This document shows, one piece after another, positions 33,651-42,151 of a DNA stretch of 52,298 bases. The position numbers and the translations under genes are program-made. The stretch spans positions 1 to 52,298 of the forward strand of contig JBIKVP010000004.1 in assembly GCA_044356745.1 (NCBI GenBank), given 5' to 3'. Below the pieces are notes generated by a model. That model made no database searches. It was given only the letters and a program-made list of their open reading frames with translations, and was not told the DNA's origin. The stretch comes from JBIKVP01 sp044356745. Lineage in GTDB: Bacteria > Pseudomonadota > Alphaproteobacteria > Rhizobiales > Beijerinckiaceae. How positions within the stretch are numbered: position 1 is the first letter of the stretch; every line of letters begins with the position of its first letter.

Positions 33651-34922
33651 ATGACAACGCCAGATGGTGCTCTTAAATCCCTCTATGACATGGGGGAAAT
33701 TCCCCCGATCGGACACGTGCCAAGTGAGATGCTTGCATGGACAATTCGTAAAGAGCGCCACGGTGCACCTTTGGAGAGTTTTAAAATTGAGATTGTTCCC
33801 GTTTGGACGTTGGGGGAAGATGAGGTTCTCATTTATGTGATGGCGGGGGGCGTGAATTATAATGGCATTTGGGCGGGTTTAGGTCAGCCTATTTCTCCCT
33901 TTGACGGCCATCAACAACCTTTTCATATTGCAGGATCCGATGCATCGGGCGTGGTGTGGGCGGTTGGGTCAAAAGTAAGGCGCTGGAAGGTTGGCGATGA
34001 AGTCATCGTTCATTGTAATCAGGATGATGGCGATGACGAAGAGTGTAATGGCGGTGATCCGATGTTTTCACCTTCGCAACGCATCTGGGGATATGAGACT
34101 CCCGATGGTGCTTTTGCGCAATTTGCAAAGGTTCAATCACGACAACTCATGACAAAACCCTCACATCTGACGTGGGAAGAAGCAGCATGTTACACGCTCA
34201 CACTCGCCACCGCTTATCGTATGCTTTTTGGCCATCCACCTCATACGCTTAAACCCGGCGATAACGTGTTGATTTGGGGTGCATCAGGAGGACTTGGTGT
34301 CTTTGGCCTGCAACTGTGTGCTGCGTCCGGTGCGAATGCGATTGCAGTGGTGTCCGATGCCACAAAAAAAGATTATGTGATGCAACTTGGTGCCAAAGGC
34401 GTCATTAACCGCAAAGACTTTTCGTGCTGGGGACAAATGCCAACTGTGGGCACGCCTGAGTATGATTCGTGGGTGAAAGAAACACGCCGTTTTGGCAAGG
34501 CAATATGGGATATCACAGGCAAGCGCGATGTTGATATTGTGTTTGAACACCCAGGCGAAGCGACATTTCCCGTATCGTGCTATGTGGTTAAGCGCGGCGG
34601 AATGGTGGTGTTCTGTGCGGGCACAACAGGTTTTAATTTGACCTTTGATGCACGGTATGTGTGGATGCGTCAGAAGCGTATTCAAGGCTCGCACTTTGCA
34701 CACCTTAAACAAGCTTCAAGCGCGAACCAGTTTGTCATGGATCGGCGGGTTGATCCATGTATGAGCGAAGTTTTTTCATGGGATGAAATACCCCTCGCGC
34801 ATCATAAAATGTGGAAAAATGAACACGCGCCTGGAAATATGGCTGTGTTGATCAATGCCCCACGTCAAGGCTTACGTAGCTTTGACGATGTTAAAGAGGC
34901 TTTTAAAGAACGTAGAACCTGA
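33651..34922 (+). CDS. ccr: Crotonyl-CoA carboxylase/reductase
   Basis: A 423-residue medium-chain dehydrogenase/reductase that makes ethylmalonyl-CoA from crotonyl-CoA, CO2 and NADPH, the key step of the ethylmalonyl-CoA pathway. The NADPH loop is WGASGGLG (209-216). Residues matching the CO2-binding set known for the family are present: Asn71 in VNYNGIW, Glu149 in WGYETPDG and His348 in GSHFA. Together with full length this separates it from ordinary enoyl reductases. It is divergent from ecm. The stop and the last Arg-Thr codons lie in a repeat-like palindrome. Confidence 0.94.
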   Translation: MTTPDGALKSLYDMGEIPPIGHVPSEMLAWTIRKERHGAPLESFKIEIVPVWTLGEDEVLIYVMAGGVNYNGIWAGLGQPISPFDGHQQPFHIAGSDASGVVWAVGSKVRRWKVGDEVIVHCNQDDGDDEECNGGDPMFSPSQRIWGYETPDGAFAQFAKVQSRQLMTKPSHLTWEEAACYTLTLATAYRMLFGHPPHTLKPGDNVLIWGASGGLGVFGLQLCAASGANAIAVVSDATKKDYVMQLGAKGVINRKDFSCWGQMPTVGTPEYDSWVKETRRFGKAIWDITGKRDVDIVFEHPGEATFPVSCYVVKRGGMVVFCAGTTGFNLTFDARYVWMRQKRIQGSHFAHLKQASSANQFVMDRRVDPCMSEVFSWDEIPLAHHKMWKNEHAPGNMAVLINAPRQGLRSFDDVKEAFKERRT

Positions 34923-34976
34923 CACTTATAAAGAATGCGTCGTTATAGCATTTTCTTTAAAATCTACGAGGTTCTG
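34911..34976. repeat. Imperfect palindrome at the ccr stop
   Basis: AGAACCT (34914-34920) pairs with AGGTTCT (34969-34975), and AAAGAATGC with a GCATTTTCTTT-like partner lies inside. The left arm begins CGTAGAAC, as in the repeats after murF and murD. It covers the ccr stop and may serve as its terminator. Confidence 0.5.
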
Positions 34977-34988
34977 TGTAGTTTTACA

Positions 34989-35108
34989 TTACATTGCAAA
35001 TAAAACGCCCATCGACATCGCCGTCAGATAAGCAAAAATAGATGTTGTCATAATTTTTGTTTGAAAAAGTGTTTTGGTATCGTCTGTTTTTTGTGAGAGA
35101 TGTTGCAT
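34989..35108 (-). CDS. 39-residue membrane peptide
   Basis: A very small gene: a polar half (MQHLSQKTDDTKTLFQTK) followed by one hydrophobic segment of about 18 residues (TSIFAYLTAMSMGVLFAM) that could span the membrane. Support for translation comes from AAAGGGGG about 6 bases before the ATG, one of the strongest ribosome-binding sites in the window. I do not recognise the family. It stands alone between the ccr end and anmK, with its own upstream region. A chance ORF cannot be excluded. Confidence 0.5.
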   Translation of the reverse strand: MQHLSQKTDDTKTLFQTKIMTTSIFAYLTAMSMGVLFAM

Positions 35109-35259
35109 GATAACCCCCTTTATATGAACGTTGCTTGGCATGTGCTCTTAAACAGCTTGATCATTAAAGCGAATTAAATCGTTTTAAACAACGTGTTCAT
35201 GTGTTTTGCGTTAATCGGTTAAAAGGGTTGGTAAACTGTAAGCACTATGAGTGAACATC

Positions 35260-36423
35260 TTACGTGGTCTGCCAAAGTCTTCCACCTGATAGAGGTATTT
35301 TTACACCTGTGGTCGTTGGGTAGGTGAGGGGTAGTTTTTCAAGGGCACGCACAGCTAAAAATGCGAATGCGCATGCTTCAATACCATCGGCTGGCCAGTC
35401 AAATGCATCCGTTGTTGTGACAGGGGCGTTGAGAGTGCTTTTTAAAGCGTCCATTAACGTTGGGTTGTATGCTCCTCCCCCGCAAATCAGCCATTGTTGA
35501 GGAGGCTCTGGCAGGTGCGCAATCATGCGCGCAATGGCTTGTGCCGTGAATGCCGTGAGTGTTGCTGCGCCATTCTCAAGCGACATATCGGAGACATACA
35601 CATGTTTAAAATCTTGTCTATCGAGGGATTTTGGCCATGGCTGGGAAAAGAACGGATGGGTAAGCCATTCATTGATTCGCTTTTGTTCAGGCACACCTTT
35701 TGCTGCATGTCTGCCGTTATGATCCATCGCAACGCCTGTTCGCGTGAACATAAAATCATCAAGAAGCGCATTACCTGGCCCCACGTCACAGGCAATTGGA
35801 TCACGATCTGTGGTGATCCATGTAATGTTGGCGACACCGCCAATATTAACCACTGCGCACGGTAAAGATATATCAGAGCGCGATAAAATTAGCGCTTTGT
35901 GCAACGTGGGAACAAGAGGAGCGCCCTGACCACCCGCAGCGACATCGTCCCCACGAAAATCGTTGATAACAGGAATACCAGTTGTTGTGGCAAGACTTTG
36001 GCCACATCCGAGCTGAACCGTGAGGTGCTTTTCTGGGCGGTGAAGCACTGTTTGACCGTGAAAGCCAATAACATCAATCTGTTGTGGTTCAAGATCATAT
36101 TGCTTTAAAAACGATTTGACGGCTAAGATGTGTGATTGCGTGATCAGCGCTTCAGCGTCTTGAAGTATGCCAAAACGCTGATTGCGCTGCGTTATATTCA
36201 CTGCTTCTTGAAGCGCTTGACGCAAAATATTGCGTTCACTTTCGCTGTAAGAATAGGTGGCTGTTGCGCCAAAATTAGTGATGGTTTCACCGTCCGTCTC
36301 AATCAAGCCGACATCAACACCATCAAGAGATGTGCCTGACATCAGGCCGATAGCGCGTCGCACGGGGCGCGGTGAAAATGAGTGGGGCGACAGTTTCTGG
36401 CTTGATTGAGGTGTCGCGGACAT
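35260..36423 (-). CDS. anmK: Anhydro-N-acetylmuramic acid kinase
   Basis: A 387-residue kinase of the ASKHA fold that converts anhydro-MurNAc to MurNAc-6-phosphate during cell-wall recycling. RAIGLMSGTSLDGVDVGLIETDG near the N-terminus is the family signature, with FRGDDVAAGGQGAPLVP, VNIGGVANIT and a late LICGGGAYNPTLM. The ATG chosen is one codon inside a GTG. It is divergent from tyrS, an arrangement common in Alphaproteobacteria, and lies near the murF-murB block. Confidence 0.94.
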   Translation of the reverse strand: MSATPQSSQKLSPHSFSPRPVRRAIGLMSGTSLDGVDVGLIETDGETITNFGATATYSYSESERNILRQALQEAVNITQRNQRFGILQDAEALITQSHILAVKSFLKQYDLEPQQIDVIGFHGQTVLHRPEKHLTVQLGCGQSLATTTGIPVINDFRGDDVAAGGQGAPLVPTLHKALILSRSDISLPCAVVNIGGVANITWITTDRDPIACDVGPGNALLDDFMFTRTGVAMDHNGRHAAKGVPEQKRINEWLTHPFFSQPWPKSLDRQDFKHVYVSDMSLENGAATLTAFTAQAIARMIAHLPEPPQQWLICGGGAYNPTLMDALKSTLNAPVTTTDAFDWPADGIEACAFAFLAVRALEKLPLTYPTTTGVKIPLSGGRLWQTT

Positions 36424-36550
36424 CACAGATTTCCATCATCACTTTTTTGTACGTCTTATGACACGTCAGGCGTGATCTTTTGATAAGAGCCTGATAAAGA
36501 TCATTGAACATTCAATATGTTTCAAATCATTTAAGACATTGGTTACGATC

Positions 36551-37822
36551 ATGACAACCGCGGCTCCCCTCTCTTCTGACTTCCTCACCATTATGACTGA
36601 GCGCGGCTTTATTCACCAGTGCTCTGATATCGCCGGTCTTGATGCCAAAGCGAAAAGCGGCGATCTCACGGCTTATGTCGGCTATGATTGCACTGCGCCT
36701 TCACTGCATGTGGGATCGCTCATTTCAATTATGATGTTGCACTGGCTTCAAAAAACAGGAGGCAAACCGATTGTGCTTATGGGGGGCGGCACGACACAGG
36801 TTGGTGATCCTTCTGGAAAAGATGAAAGCCGTAAAATTATCACGCTTGAAGCCATTGAAGAGAATAAACAGGGCATACAGCGGGTGTTTGAAAAGTTCTT
36901 GCACTTTGGCACAGGTGCTCAAGACGCTGTGATGGTTGATAATGCGCAGTGGCTCACATCACTCAACTACATTGCGTTTTTGCGTGATGTCGGAAAGCAT
37001 TTTTCCGTCAATCGCATGATGAGTTTTGACTCTGTCAAAACCCGCCTTGAACGCGATCAAGAGCTCTCATTTCTCGAATTCAACTATATGATACTACAAG
37101 CCTACGATTTTGTAGAGCTAAACCGGCGTTATGGGTGTATGCTGCAAATGGGTGGCTCTGATCAGTGGGGCAACATCATCAATGGCATGGAACTTGGTCG
37201 ACGCATGGGCACAGCTCAGCTTTATGCGCTCACCTGTCCACTTTTAACCACCAGTTCAGGTGCAAAAATGGGCAAAACGGCCAATGGTGCGGTGTGGCTT
37301 AACGCTGAGCAGTGTTCGCCCTATGAATATTGGCAATTCTGGCGTAATACAGAAGATGCGGATGTGGAACGCTTTTTAAAGCTCTACACCACACTGCCGC
37401 TTGCTGAGATTGCGCGTTTGAGCGCACTCAAAGGCGCTGAAATTAACGAAGCGAAAAAGGTGCTCGCAACAACTGTCACCGCCCTTTTACATGGAGAGGC
37501 TGCCGCTATGGAAGCGCAAGAAACGGCTCGGATTACGTTTGAAGATGGAGATGTCGCTGAAAATCTCCCTACCGTGGAGATTCCTCTGGTGGTGTTTGAA
37601 GCAGGCTTGGGGGTTCTGACGGCATTCGGCCCTGAATATGCTAAGCTTGTACCCTCAACGGGTGAGGCGCGCCGCCAAGTGAAAAGTGGTGGCCTTCGCG
37701 TCAACGATCAGCTTGTTAAAGACGAGCGCGGTGTTCTTCGTCTCGCGAATTTGACGAGTGAGGGCGTGATTAAGCTATCCTTTGGCAAAAAACGGCATGT
37801 ACTGCTCAAGCCGGCGGGGTAA
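36551..37822 (+). CDS. tyrS: Tyrosine--tRNA ligase
   Basis: A 423-residue class I synthetase that charges tRNA-Tyr. The nucleotide-binding motif is in YDCTAPSLHVGSLISIM (HVGS for HIGH), the tyrosine site in MGGSDQWGNI, and the mobile loop is KMGKT, the variant normal for this enzyme. A C-terminal S4 RNA-binding domain occupies about the last 70 residues. The frame opens with a TTG four codons earlier; this ATG gives the expected start. There is no strong ribosome-binding site. ATTGAA-CA-TTCAAT forms a small dyad upstream, between tyrS and anmK. Confidence 0.94.
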   Translation: MTTAAPLSSDFLTIMTERGFIHQCSDIAGLDAKAKSGDLTAYVGYDCTAPSLHVGSLISIMMLHWLQKTGGKPIVLMGGGTTQVGDPSGKDESRKIITLEAIEENKQGIQRVFEKFLHFGTGAQDAVMVDNAQWLTSLNYIAFLRDVGKHFSVNRMMSFDSVKTRLERDQELSFLEFNYMILQAYDFVELNRRYGCMLQMGGSDQWGNIINGMELGRRMGTAQLYALTCPLLTTSSGAKMGKTANGAVWLNAEQCSPYEYWQFWRNTEDADVERFLKLYTTLPLAEIARLSALKGAEINEAKKVLATTVTALLHGEAAAMEAQETARITFEDGDVAENLPTVEIPLVVFEAGLGVLTAFGPEYAKLVPSTGEARRQVKSGGLRVNDQLVKDERGVLRLANLTSEGVIKLSFGKKRHVLLKPAG

Positions 37823-37941
37823 GAAGTGCCCTTTTAAACGATAGCGAATAATTTACCGGTGACAGTGGATCAAATTTCGTTTTTTCACTTGCGTTGCGTC
37901 AGAAGCAAAATCAATCATTTTTCTAGCATAGACATTCGACT

Positions 37942-37969
37942 TTGACTTAGCAGGGAATGACTTGATAAG
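37942..37969 (+). promoter_or_regulatory. Possible promoter of the murF block
   Basis: TTGACT, a 16-base spacer and GATAAG (4 of 6 matches) lie 35-60 bases before murF. This would let the partial mur block be transcribed on its own, since no ftsI or murE lies upstream. Confidence 0.4.
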
Positions 37970-38003
37970 GAGAGTAGCACGATCCTTTCTTGAGCTTTAA
38001 CGC

Positions 38004-39413
38004 ATGTCTGTTGCTTCGCTTTACACTTCCCTTGAACTCGCTTCGCTGCCCTCTGCGCGATTGGTGGGTTCGACCTCGCAGATGTCAGGTGTTTCGATTG
38101 ACACGCGCACCTTGCAGCGCGGAGATGTGTTTTTTGCGCTCTCTGATGCGCGGGATGGACACGATTTTATTCCGGTTGCTTTTGAAAAAGGCGCATCTCT
38201 TGCGGTTGTAGCGCAGGGACGTGAAAGTGCCTTCACGAATGAAGGTGCTCTTTTGATTGTGCCAGATGTGCTTGACGCGATGCGTCAACTTGGCGATCTG
38301 GCGCGTGAGCGTTCACTGGCGCGGCGCATTGCTATCACGGGATCGGTGGGGAAGACCTCGGTTAAAGATGCGCTCAAGCATGTGCTGAGCCTACAAGATA
38401 AAACCCATGCATCGGTGGCTTCTTATAACAATCACTTTGGTGTGCCTCTCACGTTAGCGCGTATGCCGCAAGATACAGTCTATGGCGTGTTTGAGATGGG
38501 AATGTCTGCACCCTTTGAAATTTTGCCGCTCACCCAACTTGTACGCCCGCATGTTGCGCTCATTACCACGGTTGAACCTGTGCATATTGAATTTTTTAAA
38601 GCGCTTGAAGGTATTAGCGATGCGAAAGGTGAGATTTTTGCAGGATTAGAGCACGGCGGCATTGCACTTCTTAACCGTGATCATCCATTGTTTGAACGCA
38701 TGAAAGCACACGCGTTTGCCTCAAAAGCGGGGCGTGTTCTGAGCTTTGGTGCACATGATGAGGCTGATGTCAGAGCGCTTGATATTGTCGTTGGAGCAAA
38801 CGGCTCAGATATCCGCGCAAATGTATTGGGACAATCCATCTCATGCCATATGCCTCTTGCGGGACGTCATCAGGCACTGAATGCGTTGGCGATTTTAGCG
38901 GGTGTGCTTGCTTTGGGGGCTGACTTGAAGCAGGCGGCACATGATCTGTCGACGCTTGTTCCGACAGGTGGGCGCGGCACGCGTGAACAAATTGCGTTTA
39001 CGCATGGATCATTCACGTTGATTGATGAGAGTTATAACGCAAATCCTGCATCAGTGCGTGCGGCTTTAGGCGTTTTAGGAGCATTACCTGTGCAAGGCTC
39101 AGGACGACGTATTGCGGTCCTTGGGGATATGCTGGAATTAGGGGAACAAAGTCTTCACATGCATCGTGCTATCGCGAATGATGTTATGAGCGCACAGATT
39201 GATCGCGTTTATGCCTGTGGCTCTCACATGAAACACCTGTTTGATGCGCTTCCTGATGCACAAAAAGGCGCATATGCCTTGACCTCAGCTGAACTCGAAC
39301 CCAAAGTGCTTAAAGATATTCGCGTTGATGATCTCATCATGATCAAAGGCTCGAATGGCTCGCGTATGGGGCGCATTGTTGCAGCGCTACGTCATATAGG
39401 ACGTAGTACGTAG
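38004..39413 (+). CDS. murF: UDP-MurNAc-tripeptide--D-Ala-D-Ala ligase
   Basis: A 469-residue Mur ligase that adds D-Ala-D-Ala to form the UDP-MurNAc pentapeptide. ATP site ITGSVGKTSVK (about 112-122), the central EMGMSAPFEI and later DESYNANPASVRAAL identify MurF among the Mur ligases. Usual length. Normally murE precedes it, but here a divergent housekeeping region does. The final codons (Gly-Arg-Ser-Thr) and the stop are at the left edge of a palindromic repeat, so the C-terminus may have been altered. Confidence 0.95.
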   Translation: MSVASLYTSLELASLPSARLVGSTSQMSGVSIDTRTLQRGDVFFALSDARDGHDFIPVAFEKGASLAVVAQGRESAFTNEGALLIVPDVLDAMRQLGDLARERSLARRIAITGSVGKTSVKDALKHVLSLQDKTHASVASYNNHFGVPLTLARMPQDTVYGVFEMGMSAPFEILPLTQLVRPHVALITTVEPVHIEFFKALEGISDAKGEIFAGLEHGGIALLNRDHPLFERMKAHAFASKAGRVLSFGAHDEADVRALDIVVGANGSDIRANVLGQSISCHMPLAGRHQALNALAILAGVLALGADLKQAAHDLSTLVPTGGRGTREQIAFTHGSFTLIDESYNANPASVRAALGVLGALPVQGSGRRIAVLGDMLELGEQSLHMHRAIANDVMSAQIDRVYACGSHMKHLFDALPDAQKGAYALTSAELEPKVLKDIRVDDLIMIKGSNGSRMGRIVAALRHIGRST

Positions 39414-39471
39414 AACGGGGTTCATAGGAAAGATACAAGTGTTTTCCTACGTTCAACGCACTGCGTTCTAC
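39410..39471. repeat. Palindromic repeat between murF and mraY
   Basis: GTAGAACG (39410-39417) pairs with CGTTCTAC (39464-39471), and TAGGAAA (39425-39431) with TTTCCTA (39443-39449). Its left edge contains the murF stop. Related copies follow ccr and murD. It may partly separate expression of murF and mraY. Confidence 0.65.
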
Positions 39472-39496
39472 CTCCCTTCTTCATAGGATAACCTTT

Positions 39497-40582
39497 ATGC
39501 TGTTCTGGCTTTCTGAATTCAGCGCGTCCATTAATGCATTCAATGTGTTTCGTTATATTACGTTTCGCACAGGTGGCGCGACTGCAACAGCTATGCTTGT
39601 TGTTTTTTGGCTTGGCCCTTGGATCATCAGACAGCTGCGCCTTAAACAGGGCAAGGGACAACCCATTCGCGATGATGGTCCTCAATCTCATTTGATTACC
39701 AAGCGCGGCACACCCACAATGGGCGGGTTAATGATCCTTTTTGGTGTGATTGTCTCAACGCTTCTGTGGGCAAATTTGCACAACCCTTATGTATGGGTTG
39801 TTCTACTTGTCAGTGTTGGTTTTGGGATGATTGGTTTTTATGATGATTATCTGAAAGTGACGAAACAATCACACAAAGGTTTCTCAGGAAAGCTGCGCCT
39901 TGCAATCGAAGCACTGATTGCGGGTGTTGCATGTTTAATTATTGCAAAAGTCGCTGCACCTGCATTAGCGACAAAGCTTGCTCTTCCCTTTGTAAAAGAC
40001 ATCTTGATCGATTTAGGGCTGTTTTTTGTTGTATTTGGCGCTTTTGTGATTGTTGCAGCAGGGAATGCGGTAAACCTTACGGACGGACTTGATGGCTTAG
40101 CGATTGTTCCTGTTATGATTGCTGCTGCTACATTTGGCTTTATTGCGTACCTGTCAGGAAATGCGGTTTTTGCAAATTATCTACAAATTCATTTCGTTCC
40201 TGGAACAGGGGAGTTAGCGATCATTTGCGGTGCACTCATTGGCGCTGGTATCGGCTTTTTGTGGTTCAACGCCCCTCCTGCGCAAATATTTATGGGTGAT
40301 ACCGGATCACTGGCTTTAGGTGGATTGCTTGGCACCATCGCCGTTGCGACAAAGCACGAGATTGTGCTTGTCATTGTGGGCGGATTGTTTGTTTTAGAGG
40401 CATTATCCGTCATCATACAGGTTGCATCTTTCAAATTAACGGGAAAGCGTGTGTTTAAAATGGCTCCCATTCATCATCACTTTGAGCAACTCGGTTGGAC
40501 AGAGCCGCAAGTTGTGATCCGCTTCTGGATTATTTCGGTCGTGCTTGCATTGATTGGTTTAGCGACACTTAAACTCAGATAA
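39497..40582 (+). CDS. mraY: Phospho-MurNAc-pentapeptide transferase MraY
   Basis: A 361-residue polytopic membrane enzyme that makes lipid I from undecaprenyl phosphate and UDP-MurNAc-pentapeptide. About ten transmembrane helices are seen. Catalytic and family motifs: FYDDYLKVTKQSHKGFSGK (Asp pair), NAVNLTDGLDGLA, FMGDTGSLALGG and the HHHFE loop in MAPIHHHFEQLGW. Full length. It sits in the usual order between murF and murD, 9 bases before murD. Confidence 0.97.
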   Translation: MLFWLSEFSASINAFNVFRYITFRTGGATATAMLVVFWLGPWIIRQLRLKQGKGQPIRDDGPQSHLITKRGTPTMGGLMILFGVIVSTLLWANLHNPYVWVVLLVSVGFGMIGFYDDYLKVTKQSHKGFSGKLRLAIEALIAGVACLIIAKVAAPALATKLALPFVKDILIDLGLFFVVFGAFVIVAAGNAVNLTDGLDGLAIVPVMIAAATFGFIAYLSGNAVFANYLQIHFVPGTGELAIICGALIGAGIGFLWFNAPPAQIFMGDTGSLALGGLLGTIAVATKHEIVLVIVGGLFVLEALSVIIQVASFKLTGKRVFKMAPIHHHFEQLGWTEPQVVIRFWIISVVLALIGLATLKLR

Positions 40583-40591
40583 GGACATATC

Positions 40592-41974
40592 ATGATCCCC
40601 TTGACACATCTGCGAGGCCAGAACGTCGCGCTTTTTGGGCTAGGTGGATCAGGGATTGCCACGGCTCAGGCGCTTCTTGCAGGGGGCGCACATGTTCTGG
40701 CGTGGGATGATCAGCCAGAGAAAATCAAAACGGCTCAGGCGCAAGGCATTCCCGTTGCTGATCTGCATATGATCGACTGGGATCGCCAGCACTGTTTTGT
40801 GCTTGCTCCAGGTGTACCTCTCACCCACCCACAACCACACTGGTGTGTGGGGCTTGCCACCATTGCGGGTGTGCCTGTGATCGGGGATATTGAACTGTTT
40901 TGCAATGAAAGGGCGCACCTTGAATCACGCTGCCCTTTTATTGCAATTACGGGCACTAATGGCAAATCGACAACAACCGCGCTTATTGCGCATATTTTGA
41001 CACATGCGGGATATGATGCGCAGATGGGCGGGAATATCGGTACAGCGATTTTATCGCTTCAAATGCCGTCAGATAACACGGTCTATGTCGTTGAATGCTC
41101 TTCATTCCAGATTGATCTTGCACCCTCTCTCAACCCCAACGTGGGCGTGCATTTAAACCTCTCGCCGGATCATCTGGATCGACACGGCACGATGGAAAAT
41201 TACGCGCAAATCAAAGAGCGTCTCATCATGGGGGCGGCTCATGCCATTGTGGGCGTTGATGATCCTTTCAGTACGCTCATTGCGACACGTGCCAAAGCAC
41301 GTGGACAAAAACTCGCACCGATCTCAGATCATCAGTGCCTTGATGAGGGGATTTATGCTCAGGGCGCTGAACTGTTTTATGTCAATGGTCAAAGTCGTGA
41401 TCTTCTCATTGATTTGACGGGCGTTCGCTCCCTGCGTGGTCAACATAATGCGCAAAATGCCTGTGCAGCATGGGGAGCATGTGCAGCTATTGGTTTAGCC
41501 GATGATATCATCGCACAAGGTGTGAAAACCTTTGGTGGATTAAAACACCGCATGGAAGACATTCGCCAGATCGGACCTGTCAGTTTTATCAATGACTCCA
41601 AAGGAACGAATGCTGATTCAACCCAAAAAGCGCTCAGCTCTTTTAAACACGTGTTCTGGATTGTGGGCGGAAAAGCCAAAGCAGGCGGCATTGAGTCGCT
41701 TATTCCCTATTTTCCTAACGTGACACGCGCTTATCTGATTGGCGAATCATCTGATACATTTGCTCAAACGCTTGAAGGAAAAGTGCCTTATACGCGTTGC
41801 CTCACAATGGATCGGGCGGTCATTAAATCAGCAGCGGATGCACTCGCCTCTGGTCATCAAGATGCTGTTGTACTGCTCTCTCCCGCTTGTGCTTCTTATG
41901 ATCAATATCCCAATTTTGAAATACGTGGCGATCATTTCCGTGAGTTGGTGATGGCACTACCAAGTGCTTTTTAA
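40592..41974 (+). CDS. murD: UDP-MurNAc-L-alanine--D-glutamate ligase
   Basis: A 460-residue Mur ligase adding D-Glu. The N-terminal Rossmann domain has VALFGLGGSGIATAQALL; the ATP site is ITGTNGKSTTTALIAH near residue 118; then NLSPDHLDRHGTM and FINDSKGTNADSTQKAL, all typical MurD. The start lies 9 bases behind mraY. A short terminator overlaps its last codons, and the following gap of 177 bases carries a repeat. Confidence 0.96.
   Translation: MIPLTHLRGQNVALFGLGGSGIATAQALLAGGAHVLAWDDQPEKIKTAQAQGIPVADLHMIDWDRQHCFVLAPGVPLTHPQPHWCVGLATIAGVPVIGDIELFCNERAHLESRCPFIAITGTNGKSTTTALIAHILTHAGYDAQMGGNIGTAILSLQMPSDNTVYVVECSSFQIDLAPSLNPNVGVHLNLSPDHLDRHGTMENYAQIKERLIMGAAHAIVGVDDPFSTLIATRAKARGQKLAPISDHQCLDEGIYAQGAELFYVNGQSRDLLIDLTGVRSLRGQHNAQNACAAWGACAAIGLADDIIAQGVKTFGGLKHRMEDIRQIGPVSFINDSKGTNADSTQKALSSFKHVFWIVGGKAKAGGIESLIPYFPNVTRAYLIGESSDTFAQTLEGKVPYTRCLTMDRAVIKSAADALASGHQDAVVLLSPACASYDQYPNFEIRGDHFRELVMALPSAF
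41954..41972 (+). terminator. Short terminator-like hairpin at the murD end
   Basis: GCACT and AGTGC pair around ACCA and continue into five T residues, overlapping the last codons of murD. A second weaker GCGC hairpin with a T-run follows at once. It suggests that ftsW and later genes are at least partly transcribed separately. Confidence 0.45.
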
Positions 41975-42028
41975 AATGCGCTTTTTAAGTGCGCTTTTGC
42001 GAATGGTTAATCATTTATTGATAGGGAT

Positions 42029-42130
42029 GTAGAACCAAAAAAAGTACATAGAATGTTGTCAGTAGAACATAGGAAAAGAATAAGGCATTTATAAATTTTC
42101 CTTACTACGTACCACGTTCTAGGTTCTCAC
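42029..42130. repeat. Palindromic repeat between murD and ftsW
   Basis: GTAGAACC at the left and GGTTCTCAC at the right match as inverted ends with one extra base. Inside, AGGAAAA (42071-42077) pairs with TTTTCCT (42096-42102). The organisation and words (GTAGAAC, AGGAAA) match the repeat between murF and mraY. Confidence 0.6.
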
Positions 42131-42151
42131 CTTTACATACGGAACATACAC

